A stretch of DNA of 64,000 nt from JAHECQ01 sp963775125 (GTDB lineage: Bacteria > Actinomycetota > Acidimicrobiia > Acidimicrobiales > SZUA-35): assembly GCA_963775125.1 (NCBI GenBank), contig CAVZHQ010000002.1, positions 186,001 through 250,000 of the forward strand, read 5' to 3'. Position numbers and translations under genes: made by a program. Shown here piece by piece: positions 48,054 to 56,642 of the stretch (the stretch's first letter is position 1; every line of letters begins with the position of its first letter). Below the pieces are notes generated by a model. That model ran no database searches, had not been told where the DNA came from, and saw only the letters and a list, made by a program, of their open reading frames with translations.

Positions 48054-48975
48054 ACGCCGGCAATACCGCCTCGGCGATGAGTTCGCCGTTCTGTTCGGCG
48101 TACTCCGGCGGACATCCGCCGGCGAAAATGACGGTTCGCGCGCCGGCGTCGACGTACTCCCGGAGCCGGGCGATGCATTCATCGGGCGAGCCGGCGATGA
48201 CGTACTTGTCGACGATCTGGCTGAAGTCCTGTCGGTACTGTTTCGACAGTTGCTGGTTGGCGAGATCGAGCGCGGTCTGGCGGTCTTCGTGGACGCACGT
48301 GAACGCGAACATCCCGCCTCGAACGGTGCCTTCCGGTCGACCAGCGTCTTCGGTGAACTGGGCGATCTTGGTCATCGAGTCGGCCAACATCTCTGGCGTG
48401 TACATGTAGGGGAGCCACCCCTCGGCGTAACGGGCAACCCGCTTCATCGCCACCTCTTTCCGACCGGCAACCCAGAACGGCAGGCGCGGCTTCTGCACCG
48501 ACCGGGGCGAGATGGACACGCCATCGAGCTGCGTGAAACGGCCGTTGAAGGTCACGTCCTGCTCCCGCAGCAACAGGTCGATGACCTGAAGGGCTTCGTC
48601 GGTTCGGGCGCCCCGTTGGTTCAATGGCACTCCCACCGCCTCGAACTCCTTCGGGAACTCGCCACCGACGCCAACTCCGAGTTCGAACCGACCGCCCGAG
48701 ACGACATCGAGCATCGCCACCTGCTTGGCCAGCAACGCCGCCGGGTAGAGCGGGGCAAGCACGATGCCGGACAGCAACTTGATTCGATCCGTGGCGCCGG
48801 CCGCAGCAGCCAGCGACACCAAGGTGTTGGCAACCGGGATCGGGAACATCACGTGCTCGCCGGTGACGAGGTAGTCGAACCCGAGCGCTTCGTAGCGTTG
48901 GGCCTCGGCCTTGACGTTCCACAGGAGTGGCGCGGAGATGCCGAATTCGACCAGAGGGTTTTGGCTGTTGGTCAC
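48037..48975 (-). CDS. LLM-class F420-dependent oxidoreductase
   Basis: 312-residue luciferase-like TIM barrel. Start MTNSQNPLVEFGISAPLLWN, GFDYLVTGEHVMFPIP, KLLSGIVLAPLYPAALLAKQVAMLDVVSGGRFELGVGVG (the highly conserved block), and PFWVAGRKEVAMKRVARYAEGWLPY. Resembles Mycobacterium-type F420 LLM enzymes. A neighbour of a P450 and an SDR on the same strand, so possibly a small oxidative pathway. Confidence 0.93.
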   Translation of the reverse strand: MTNSQNPLVEFGISAPLLWNVKAEAQRYEALGFDYLVTGEHVMFPIPVANTLVSLAAAAGATDRIKLLSGIVLAPLYPAALLAKQVAMLDVVSGGRFELGVGVGGEFPKEFEAVGVPLNQRGARTDEALQVIDLLLREQDVTFNGRFTQLDGVSISPRSVQKPRLPFWVAGRKEVAMKRVARYAEGWLPYMYTPEMLADSMTKIAQFTEDAGRPEGTVRGGMFAFTCVHEDRQTALDLANQQLSKQYRQDFSQIVDKYVIAGSPDECIARLREYVDAGARTVIFAGGCPPEYAEQNGELIAEAVLPAFRPAS

Positions 48976-48985
48976 GGTTCCTCGA

Positions 48986-50197
48986 TCACTTGATGATGCG
49001 CAGCGGCACGCGTCGAGGGCCTCGGACCGGGCCGACCGTCCATTCGATCTCGTCCTCGTCGATGGTCATTTCGAACTGTGGGATTCGGGCCAACCAGGTT
49101 TCGAGCGCAACCCGGACCTCCATACGAGCGAGGTTGGAGCCGAGGCAACGGTGGATTCCGACCCCGAAGGTCATGTGGCGGTTCTTCTGACGGTCGAAGA
49201 TGACCTCATCGGGTCGGTCGAAATGGGTATCGTCACGATTCGCCGATGGATAGGACAAGAGGAGCCGTTTGCCAGCGTCCACTGGGCAGCCCGCAATCTC
49301 GGCGTCGTCGGTGATGACACGGGCGATGGTGACCGGCGCGAAGTAGCGCAACAGCTCCTCGATGGCCGAATCGATCAAGCCGGGATCGTCTCGGAGCTGC
49401 TGAAGATGCTCTGGGTGGGAGCCAAGGAACATCAGACTGGAGCCGAGCAAGGACCAGGTGGTGTCCACGCCGCCCAGCAACAGCACGAACAAAGCGCCGA
49501 TTCGCTCCCGCTCGGTGAACGGTCGAACCGTGCCATCCTCCTCCTCGGCCTCGGCGTTCAACACCATGGTCACCAAGTCGTCAGCAGGATGCTTGCGACG
49601 ATCGGCCAGTTGCTCGGCAAAGTAGGCCTGCACCTCTCGATTCGCCTTGCGAGCAATCTCGAGGTCGGTGACGCCGTCTTTGAGCATGCCGTCGACCCAA
49701 GTCCTGAACTGCGGTCCCATCTCGGGCGGGACACCGAAAAGGTGAGCCATCACCTCGACCGGCACGAGTTGGGCGTAGTCGAGGGCTCCATCGACGAGCT
49801 CCTGATCGATGAGGCCGTCGACCAGTCGGTTGGTCATCTCGACGACGAAGGGTTCGAGCTGGTCGACCTCGCGAGGATTGAACGCGGGAAGGAGCGCTCG
49901 GCGGATCGGCCCGTGGTACGGGGGGTCGAGGGTGATGGGTGGGATCTCGAGCTTGACCTTGTCGGGGTGATTGTCGTTGATGAGCGTGATCCGACTGGAG
50001 AACACGTCGGTCTGACGAGCGACGTCGGCCACGTCGTCGTACCGCGTCACGAGGTAGGCGCCGTAGAAGCGTTCGGTGCTGGCGACCGGACACCGCTCGC
50101 GAAGGTCAGCGGTGATCTCGACCGAATGGTCGCGCCACTCGTCGGTGAGATGATCGAAGTCGGTGGCCCAATCGGAGACGGGCGGGCGTTCAGTCAT
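48986..50197 (-). CDS. Cytochrome P450
   Basis: 403 residues. I-helix LLLGGVDTTWSLLG with the oxygen-activating Thr pair (GVDTT), ExxR at EELLR, and the haem loop FGVGIHRCLGSNLAR with the axial Cys. Bacterial class I P450 needing ferredoxin partners, not seen nearby. The start at 50197 (MTERPPVSDWATDFDHL) is chosen from family length; the frame upstream lies in the SDR. Confidence 0.94.
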   Translation of the reverse strand: MTERPPVSDWATDFDHLTDEWRDHSVEITADLRERCPVASTERFYGAYLVTRYDDVADVARQTDVFSSRITLINDNHPDKVKLEIPPITLDPPYHGPIRRALLPAFNPREVDQLEPFVVEMTNRLVDGLIDQELVDGALDYAQLVPVEVMAHLFGVPPEMGPQFRTWVDGMLKDGVTDLEIARKANREVQAYFAEQLADRRKHPADDLVTMVLNAEAEEEDGTVRPFTERERIGALFVLLLGGVDTTWSLLGSSLMFLGSHPEHLQQLRDDPGLIDSAIEELLRYFAPVTIARVITDDAEIAGCPVDAGKRLLLSYPSANRDDTHFDRPDEVIFDRQKNRHMTFGVGIHRCLGSNLARMEVRVALETWLARIPQFEMTIDEDEIEWTVGPVRGPRRVPLRIIK

Positions 50198-50220
50198 GAC
50201 GATGCTCGATTCTGTGAGGG

Positions 50221-50994
50221 TCAGGCAACGGAGATGCCTCCGTTGACGCTGATGACTTGTCCGGTCATGCGAGCGGAACCAGGTCCGGCCAGGAAGAGCG
50301 CCAGTTCCGCGAGATCCGACGGCGTAGCCACGCCGAGCTGGGCCAGCTTCGCCGCCTTGGCGAAGAGCCTGGCAGAGAAGGGGTCGGTCTCGATGAGTGC
50401 GGCGCCGGGTGTGTCGGCCACCAGCGATGGAGTGAGCACGTTGATGCGAACACCTTCGCGCTTGCACTCCATCGCGGCGGTACGGGCAAACATGCAGATG
50501 GCTGCCATCCCGGCCCCGATGATCGATTCACCCGGCGTGGCCACCTTCGCAGCATCCGAGGCCACGAGGATGACCGACCCGCTTCCTTGGGCCCGAAGAT
50601 GGGGAAGGAAGGCCTGGGTGACGTGCAGCGGGGGCAACACGATCTCGCCGAGGCGGTCGGCAAAGGAGGCGACGGGTATCTCGTGCAGCAGGGCGGGAAG
50701 CGTGCCAGGCCCGCTGGCACACATGAGCACATCGAGACCTCCGAGCAACCCCAAGGCAGCGTCCGCTGCCTGGAGCGCCTGCTCCGGATCGGCGCCGTCG
50801 ACCCGAACAAACCCGATGTCGCCATTGGGGACCCGGTGTCGGATGCGGTCACACGCCGAGGCGCCGCGCGCATCGTCGCGTCCGAGAAGGACGACTCTGG
50901 CCCCTTCTTCGACGAAGCGCGACGCAGTCTCCCAACCGATTCCGGCGGTGCCCCCGAGGACGACCACCCGACTGCCCGTGTGCTGCTCCATCAT
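50221..50994 (-). CDS. SDR-fold protein lacking the catalytic Tyr and Lys
   Basis: 257 residues with a good Rossmann start (VVVLGGTAGIGWETASRFVEEG) and the C-terminal pattern SARMTGQVISVNGGIS of classical SDRs. But the region where S...YxxxK should lie reads LVASDAAKVATPGESIIGAGM, with Ile and Met in place of Tyr and Lys. So a dehydrogenase reaction by the usual mechanism is doubtful; a binding, scaffold or different-mechanism role is possible. Clustered with the P450 and LLM genes. Confidence 0.82.
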   Translation of the reverse strand: MMEQHTGSRVVVLGGTAGIGWETASRFVEEGARVVLLGRDDARGASACDRIRHRVPNGDIGFVRVDGADPEQALQAADAALGLLGGLDVLMCASGPGTLPALLHEIPVASFADRLGEIVLPPLHVTQAFLPHLRAQGSGSVILVASDAAKVATPGESIIGAGMAAICMFARTAAMECKREGVRINVLTPSLVADTPGAALIETDPFSARLFAKAAKLAQLGVATPSDLAELALFLAGPGSARMTGQVISVNGGISVA

Positions 50995-51050
50995 CGGTAC
51001 AACCTAATGTCGCACGAGTCGACGCTTCGAATTGGATGCGCTCGGTCAGG

Positions 51051-52007
51051 TCAGCCTGGCAACGCAAAACGGGAGAAGAACTCGAGCATCAGCTCGTTGG
51101 CGTCGATTGCGGTGGACGGTTCATCGCCTCGCCTGCTTCCCGGTTGGCCGCCCGGCCAACCGTGTCCACCGTCATCGGTGAGGTAGAGCTCGACCACGGT
51201 GTCGGCCTCGCACGGGCCCCACGTTCGGTGCGTCACCTGCTCGGCTGTCACCTCATCCGGATCGGCTGGGCAGCCGTTGATGGCCACCCAGCTGCCAATC
51301 GTCGCATCGAGCGGCGGGTACTCGTTCGTCTCGGGGCCGACTCCCGCGCCGCCCCCGACGGGCACGTTCTCGTCCAGGACCGAATGCAGATGCAGGACGG
51401 GAACCGGCCTGGTCGGAGCGCAGTCGTCGACCACCATGGCCGTGCCGTTGGCCGCGACCGCGGCGATCCGGTCGCTCGACTCGCAGGCCAACCGATACGC
51501 CATCATGCCGCCATTGGAGTGGCCGGTGGCAAAGATCCGCGTCGGGTCGATCGGGTAGTCGCGTTCCAGGAGTTCGAGTAGCCGGCTGATGAACGCCACG
51601 TCGTCGACGTCGGTGTCGACGGCCCGGCCACAACAGGCGCCACCGTTCCACGTCTGCAGGCCGAGTGGACCGCGGGACTCGATGCCATTGGGATACACGA
51701 CGGCGTAGCCGGCCGCGAGCGCTGCCGGGGTCAGTTCCGACGTGTTCTCGAACTGTGCCGCGCTGCCTCCACCGCCGTGCATGGCGATGACCAGGGGCAG
51801 CAGCGCGCCCTGCGACGGAGGCACGACCAGGGTGAACGTGCGGTCCTCGCCATCGACCGACAGGACGCCCTCGAACCGTTCCTCCGATGGCGGGGGCGAC
51901 TCGCCGTCCGCAATCGCTCCCGAGTCCGAGGACGAGATGCCGCAACTGGCGAGAACGACCAGGAAGACAATGGCGGCGACGACTCCAGGGCTCCGCAGCG
52001 GTTGCAT
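51051..52007 (-). CDS. PHB-depolymerase/LpqC-like lipoprotein esterase
   Basis: 318 residues. N-terminal hydrophobic signal with lipobox VLASC (Cys22), then an alpha/beta hydrolase: PLVIAMHGGGGSAAQFE, WNGGACCGRAVDTDVDDVAFI, nucleophile GHSNGGMMAYRLACE, and a C-terminal GGHGWPGG with the catalytic His. Matches extracellular poly(3-hydroxybutyrate) depolymerase or feruloyl-esterase-type proteins. Divergent from the 96-residue gene at 52166. Confidence 0.9.
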   Translation of the reverse strand: MQPLRSPGVVAAIVFLVVLASCGISSSDSGAIADGESPPPSEERFEGVLSVDGEDRTFTLVVPPSQGALLPLVIAMHGGGGSAAQFENTSELTPAALAAGYAVVYPNGIESRGPLGLQTWNGGACCGRAVDTDVDDVAFISRLLELLERDYPIDPTRIFATGHSNGGMMAYRLACESSDRIAAVAANGTAMVVDDCAPTRPVPVLHLHSVLDENVPVGGGAGVGPETNEYPPLDATIGSWVAINGCPADPDEVTAEQVTHRTWGPCEADTVVELYLTDDGGHGWPGGQPGSRRGDEPSTAIDANELMLEFFSRFALPG

Positions 52008-52056
52008 CGGACTGAAGACTAACCGCGAGTACCGCCATCTGTTCTCCCCTTGGGGA

Positions 52057-52125
52057 CCCCCATACCTACGCACGAGCGGTAGGGATTTCCCCGATTCACG
52101 CCTTGCCGACAACTCATACGTTGTC
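52057..52125 (+). promoter_or_regulatory. Regulatory region with CCTAC...GTAGG and GACAAC...GTTGTC repeats
   Basis: Inverted repeat CCTAC (52065-52069) and GTAGG (52079-52083) sits in CCCCATACC...GGTAGGGATTTCCCC, resembling the elements upstream of the two acidic proteins (29121 and 32585). A second inverted repeat GACAAC-TCATAC-GTTGTC lies at 52108-52125. Both precede the start at 52166 and could also serve the divergent esterase gene. Confidence 0.45.
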
Positions 52126-52165
52126 ATCAACCAACAACCGAACGACAACTGGGAAAGGACTCCCC

Positions 52166-52456
52166 ATGGCTACCGCAACCGAACAATCACCACAGATCTT
52201 CTGCCAGATCGACCAGCTCCGAGCAGTACTCGACGGGCAGATCCTTGTCTCACAGAACCGCTGGGTCGACCACTGTCTCGATCTCTACAACCAGCTCGAT
52301 CAACACTCGCTCCGCCAGGTCGTCAAGCGAATCCTCGCCGAGATCTGCCATCTGTGTTCGATCGACGCTCGCTGGCTGAGTGCCCAGCTGGCGCTGCTGG
52401 CGACGGCGGTCGAGATCGAGTCAGCGTTCGACCAGCTCGCCATTCCGGCGCACTGA
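52166..52456 (+). CDS. Small helical protein of unknown function
   Basis: 96 residues beginning MATATEQSPQIFCQIDQLRAV with a good GGAAAGGA ribosome site. It is helical-looking, with four cysteines including CHLC (CxxC) in the middle (LAEICHLCSIDARW). No family recognised. Its promoter carries the regulatory elements at 52057-52125. Separated by 42 bases from the haem-binding gene. Confidence 0.7.
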   Translation: MATATEQSPQIFCQIDQLRAVLDGQILVSQNRWVDHCLDLYNQLDQHSLRQVVKRILAEICHLCSIDARWLSAQLALLATAVEIESAFDQLAIPAH

Positions 52457-52498
52457 CCCGCAAGCGGGATTCAGCTCCCGCCATGCGAGACTGAGTTC

Positions 52499-53221
52499 AT
52501 GACAGAACCCTCCTCACCCGGTCGCTCCCCCTCCATCATCGGGACGATCGGGTGGTGGATCGTGGCGATGGCCGCAACCACCGTCCTGGCCGTCGGGGGG
52601 AGTCTCTTGATCGGTCTGAGCCCGAAGTTCACCCTGGCGCTGCTCGTGGCCGTCTCCGGCGGTTCCCTGCTTCTCCTGCTCAGGCGGGCGCGGCGCAGCA
52701 GCGGGCGTCGGCAAGGAGCCCTCGGGGTAGCGGGCGCTGTGACTGCGGCAGGGCTGGCGGTCCTGGGATTGGCGCAGCTCGTGCCGCTTGGCCGGGATCA
52801 TTCCAATTCGCCCGTAACCGGCGAGCCGGAGTGGGCGACCCAAGAAACCCGAGAACTGATGGTGAGCGCCTGCTATGGCTGCCACAGCAACGAGGTCGAG
52901 TGGCCGTGGTACTCCAACGTTGCACCGCTCTCGTGGGCGATCAGTGACCACGTCGACGAAGGTCGAGACGAGGTCAACTACTCGGAGTTCACCACCAACC
53001 CCGGAGAGGCCGGGGAAACCATGGAAGTGATCGAGGATGGCTCCATGCCGCCGGCGTACTTCACCCGATTCGGGCTGCACCCCGAAGCAACGCTCACCGA
53101 CGAACAGAAGGCAACGCTCCTCGCCGGCCTCGCCGCCACGCCCGGCATGAGCGAGGACGGCGAAGGTGAGGACGGTGAGCGTGAGGACGGTGAGCGTGAG
53201 GACGGGGACGACGACGATTAG
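52499..53221 (+). CDS. Membrane haem-binding-domain protein
   Basis: 240 residues. Three hydrophobic helices (about 15-39, 44-61 and 76-96) precede an extracytoplasmic domain with CYGCHSNEVEWPWYSNVAPLSW: a CxxCH haem motif (Cys125, Cys128, His129) followed by the WPWYS and SDHVDEGRDEVNYSEF segments of the Haem_bd domain. The C-terminus is a repeated acidic tail (GEREDGEREDGDDDD) encoded by a 15-base tandem repeat. Role unknown; possibly an electron carrier or haem sensor. Confidence 0.85.
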   Translation: MTEPSSPGRSPSIIGTIGWWIVAMAATTVLAVGGSLLIGLSPKFTLALLVAVSGGSLLLLLRRARRSSGRRQGALGVAGAVTAAGLAVLGLAQLVPLGRDHSNSPVTGEPEWATQETRELMVSACYGCHSNEVEWPWYSNVAPLSWAISDHVDEGRDEVNYSEFTTNPGEAGETMEVIEDGSMPPAYFTRFGLHPEATLTDEQKATLLAGLAATPGMSEDGEGEDGEREDGEREDGDDDD

Positions 53222-53541
53222 GGATCGTTGCTCTCGTCGTCGGCAACAATGATGAGGGAGACGGCAACCTCGTCTCCGACGTTCAGAAGCTCGGCGCCAC
53301 GTACCGCCTTCTTGATGGGGAGCAGGTACGCCCGCGCGTTCTTGTCGGGGAACAACGAGGTGTTCCACTCGGTCCGCCCAACCGTGACCCGAACTCGCAC
53401 CGAGCCGAACGCAATCGAGCGGTGCGCGGTTCGTGCCTCGATGTCGTCGGACACGTCGGCGGGCACGGTCAGAAACGTCCAGGCGGCCTGTCCGTCATGG
53501 AGCCACAGTTTCGCCTCGAAGTCGTACCTGGCAGCGCTCAT
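53218..53541 (-). CDS. DUF1905 domain protein
   Basis: 107 residues of beta-rich DUF1905: YDFEAKLWLHDGQAAWTFLTVPADVSDDI, then FGSVRVRVTVGRTEWNTSLFPDKN, and the PIKKAVRGAELLNVGD motif. Family members often precede a YdeI/Bacteriocin-protection domain; here the domain stands alone. Four bases overlap the convergent haem gene end. Confidence 0.9.
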   Translation of the reverse strand: MSAARYDFEAKLWLHDGQAAWTFLTVPADVSDDIEARTAHRSIAFGSVRVRVTVGRTEWNTSLFPDKNARAYLLPIKKAVRGAELLNVGDEVAVSLIIVADDESNDP

Positions 53542-53556
53542 CCTCGGGGTCCCGGC

Positions 53557-54336
53557 TCAGGAGAACCGAGGCTCCCGCTTTTCGACGAACGCCCGGAAGG
53601 CCTCGGCGGTGTTCGGGCTGGCTGCGATGACCAGGTGGCGCTGAGCCTCGAAGTCGACGAACTCCGAGAAGGTCATGGACTCGGCGGCCACGTAGTGCTC
53701 CTTCACGCCTCGCAGCGCGATCGGCGACTTCTTCAGGAGCGTCCCGAGCACGGCGTCGGTTTCGGTGCGAAAGGACTCGTCGGCGAACACCCGAGCCACC
53801 AGCCCGATCCGAAAGGCTTCCTCGGCGTCGACCTTGCGGGGGATGAACGACAGGTCCTTGGCCCTCGAGGCGCCGATCAACCGAGGAAGTGACCACGGGA
53901 TGCCCATGTCCCCCGCAACGGCGACGTCGAGAAACGCCGTGTTCAGCTTGGCCGATGCCGCCATCAGACGAAGGTCGCAGGCCAGCGCCCATCCCAACCC
54001 CGCACCCGCACACGCTCCGTTGATGGCAGCGACGGTGACGACCGGGATGTCATGAAGGAGCGCAGTCACCTGGAAGTGTTCGGCAGCCAATTCGGTGTCA
54101 TCGGTGCCACCCTGCGTGAAGTGTTTGAGGTCCGCCCCTGGGCAGAACGCACTGCCGGCACCGGTGAGCACGAGCACCCGAACCAATGGGTCCGACTCTG
54201 CCAGTTGGAGCGCCTCGGTTGCCTCCCGAACCATCTGGTTGGTCATTCCGTTCATGGCGTCGGGTCGGTTGAGGGTCAGACGGGCCAGGCCGCCGTCGAC
54301 CTCGTACCGCAGTGTCTCGAACTTCTTGCCGGTCAT
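53557..54336 (-). CDS. Enoyl-CoA hydratase/isomerase family protein
   Basis: 259-residue crotonase-fold protein. LTLNRPDAMNGMTNQM, the oxyanion motif VLTGAGSAFCPGADLKHF, then INGACAGAGLGWALACDLRLMA and the C-terminal helix. A Glu-type catalytic pair cannot be confirmed because the second position reads DMGIPWSLPRL. Its start (ATG 54336) overlaps the TGA of a decayed paralogue upstream. Confidence 0.92.
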   Translation of the reverse strand: MTGKKFETLRYEVDGGLARLTLNRPDAMNGMTNQMVREATEALQLAESDPLVRVLVLTGAGSAFCPGADLKHFTQGGTDDTELAAEHFQVTALLHDIPVVTVAAINGACAGAGLGWALACDLRLMAASAKLNTAFLDVAVAGDMGIPWSLPRLIGASRAKDLSFIPRKVDAEEAFRIGLVARVFADESFRTETDAVLGTLLKKSPIALRGVKEHYVAAESMTFSEFVDFEAQRHLVIAASPNTAEAFRAFVEKREPRFS

Positions 54337-54697
54337 GCGCCCAACCTAGGGAACAACGGCGACCGCCGCTCGAGCAGCGCCGCCGCGCCTTCGCCCGCAT
54401 CGGCGCGATCGAGCGCGGCGTACTGCACCTCGTCAACGTCGTTGAGCGCGTCGACGAACCCCGTGAGCTCCAGAGCAGGTCGAGGGCAGCAATCACCGGC
54501 TTGGGGATGGACAACAACCAGGTGAACAGGCCCGGCACGTCGGCGGTGACGGGTCTTGCACGCGACCCGGCCGCCGTCGCTTCGGCCAGAACACCGCCGA
54601 TCATCACCCGGCCCCGACCCTGCGCGCTCATCTCAGATAGTGGCAGTACTGCGGGGCGTCCGTCGAGCCCACTCGGATTTCCGACGACGACGCTCAC
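54333..54697 (-). pseudogene. Deleted enoyl-CoA hydratase paralogue
   Basis: Reading from a GTG at 54697, the frame shows crotonase-like SEMSAQGRGRVMIGGV and VPGLFTWLLSIPKPVIAA, the strand before the usual NGPA(A)G loop. It then jumps, with a change of frame near 54470-54480, to a C-terminal ELTGFVDALNDVDEVQYAALD and ALLERRSPLFPRLGA ending in TGA at 54333. The central catalytic section (roughly 130 residues) and the N-terminus are missing. The end overlaps the ATG of the intact paralogue, so it was once in one operon with it. Confidence 0.6.
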
Positions 54698-54727
54698 CGA
54701 GCGGGCTACCTCGATGCGCCTTCACTG

Positions 54728-55114
54728 GTGAGAGACCTCCGGGGAGAGGACGGCGAGCCCGTCTTCCGGATCGCCTTTCGCCGCCTCGACGAACCTGACC
54801 CCCGAAGCGAGCTGGCGAATTCTGACATCCTGGCTGCCGCCGAGATCGATGCCATCACCGCGCGACTGGATCGACTCGACCGGGCGTCGTCCCATGGTCC
54901 GTGGACTCGGGTCGCTCTGGAAATGATCGAGGCCCATCCCGAGCGACGCGCTCCCGATCTGGCCGAGATGTTGGACCGTGAGCCGTTGGCGTTCAAACTC
55001 GACGTGCGCAAGCTCAAGAACCTGGGTCTCACGGTCAGCCTCGCCGTCGGCTACCACCTGTCGCCCGAGGCGTTGCCTACTACAGGCGTCAGACCGAAGG
55101 GGCCAATCGGCTAG
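54728..55114 (+). CDS. Conserved hypothetical protein with HTH-like C-terminal region
   Basis: About 128 residues from a GTG at 54728. Contains PDLAEMLDREPLAFKLDVRKLKNLGLTVSLAVGYHLSP, a winged-helix-like pattern I have seen in small actinobacterial proteins. The end after HLSP looks unnatural; adding one C in the CCC run near 55075 gives RGVAYYRRQTEGANRL, so a one-base deletion is likely. It overlaps the 3' end region of DUF808 on the other strand. Confidence 0.65.
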   Translation: MRDLRGEDGEPVFRIAFRRLDEPDPRSELANSDILAAAEIDAITARLDRLDRASSHGPWTRVALEMIEAHPERRAPDLAEMLDREPLAFKLDVRKLKNLGLTVSLAVGYHLSPEALPTTGVRPKGPIG

Positions 55115-56071
55115 TGGGCAGCGTCGCCGCCGGCTCGCGTGATCTTTGTTACCGATGGGGAGGCGGCTCACGACCGCCATGACCAGGAATCCGGCGGCGA
55201 TGCCAAGCACAGCCGACGCCATCGTGTTGACGATCCAGGCAAGGACGCCCCCGATCCCACCGACGTCGTGCACCGATTCTTCGAGCGAGTGGACGAAGTC
55301 ATAGGGCGCATCCCACCCCAGCTCGTGAGCGCCGACGAGCAGAATGTGGCCACCGACCCACAGCATGGCCGCGGTTCCGACCGTCGACAGCAGGTTGAGC
55401 AGCTTCGGCATGCCGGCAACCAGTCCCCGCCCGAAACGCCGAGAGGTCGACCCTCCGTTCGTTGCCAGGTGCAGCCCGACGTCGTCCATCTTGACGATGG
55501 CGGCCACCACCCCGTACACGACGGCGGTGATGACGATCGCCACAACGACCATGATCGCGGCCCGAGAGATGAACGACTCGTCGATGACCTCTTTGAGAGC
55601 GATGACCATGATCTCGCCCGACAGGATGAAGTCGGTTCGGATGGCCCCGGCAATGGTCTTCGCCTCCGCGTCCTCGCCCAGCGCCACCGCCGGAACGTCC
55701 ACCTCATCGAGGTGATCGCCGAAGCGATGATGGAGTTTCTCGGCGCCTTCGAAGCAGAGGTAAGCGCCACCGATCATCAGAATGATCTCGACGAGAATCG
55801 GCACGAACTGACTCAGCAACAGGGCGGCCGGCAGGATGAAGAGCAGCTTGTTCCGTATCGAACCGACAGCGATGCGCTTGATGATCGGCAACTCCCGCTC
55901 GGCCGCGAGCCCGTGCACGTAGGCCGGCGTGACCGCCGTGTCATCGACGACAACGCCGGCCGCCTTGACGCTGGCGCGGCTGGCTGCCATCCCTACGTCG
56001 TCCACCGATGCCGCAGCCAGTTTGGCCAACGCTGCAACATCGTCCAACAAGCCGATCAGGCCACCAGCCAT
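55111..56071 (-). CDS. DUF808 family membrane protein, 3' frameshift
   Basis: About 319 codons, start MAGGLIGLLDDVAALAKLAAASVDD, which with DDTAVTP and GLAAERELPIIKRIAVGS is the DUF808 hallmark. Several membrane helices follow (LLFILPAALLLSQFVPILVEI; VGGHILLVGAHELGW). The frame as read runs on to 54722 across the opposite gene; one extra base near 55130-55160 would restore a stop at 55111-55113. So the long tail is an artefact. Function unknown; family members include YedI. Confidence 0.85.
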
Positions 56072-56141
56072 AACACCATCACCTCAATCGGTCCGAACGC
56101 GGGCGTCACACTATCCCGCACACGAGTCAGGCCGGCACGGG

Positions 56142-56606
56142 TCAGGTGGGACCGACTCGACGGCCGAGCAACTTGGCCAGGCTCCGCATGCCTTGAGCGA
56201 ACCCGAGCGCTCCGATCTTGCTGAAGACCGGACTGAGGAACGATGGCACGTAGCGAATGGTCACGTCCTCCAGCCACTCGAGCATCGTGCCGTCACCGTC
56301 AGGTTCGATGGTGAACCCCGCCCGTCCCTTGAGGATCGGGCCGAGCTTCGCCACCTCACACGAACCCGACGTCGATGCGTCATCCCAGTCGAGCCGGACC
56401 AGCTCCATCCGATCCTCCAGGGACAGCGGCCCGAAACCGGTCCAGGCGGTGAAGCGAGCGCCGACGGCGAGCGGATCGCCGGCTGCTACGTTGACCCGTG
56501 TTGCCGGGATCCACTTCGCGTGTCCCGCCCAGTCGACCAGCTCATTCCACACCGTGCGAGGGGGGTGTTCGAAATGGTGTCGGACAGTGAAGTGGACGTT
56601 CGCCAT
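56142..56606 (-). CDS. SRPBCC/polyketide-cyclase-like protein
   Basis: 154 residues. START-like pattern: ANVHFTVRHHFEHPPRTVWNELVDWAGHAKWIP, then RFTAWTGFGPLSLEDRMELVRLDWD and FTIEPDGDGTMLEWLEDVTIRY, with an amphipathic C-terminal helix. A hydrophobic-ligand-binding protein; ligand unknown. It is followed, 70 bases on, by DUF808 in the same direction. Confidence 0.85.
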   Translation of the reverse strand: MANVHFTVRHHFEHPPRTVWNELVDWAGHAKWIPATRVNVAAGDPLAVGARFTAWTGFGPLSLEDRMELVRLDWDDASTSGSCEVAKLGPILKGRAGFTIEPDGDGTMLEWLEDVTIRYVPSFLSPVFSKIGALGFAQGMRSLAKLLGRRVGPT

Positions 56607-56642
56607 GCACACACCGTGCCACACGGGCCGATCCCAAATGGA

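Noticed and set aside
54722..55110. Extension of DUF808 beyond 55111
   Set aside because: The tail has no family character and is antisense to a protein-like gene; one extra base near 55140 explains it.
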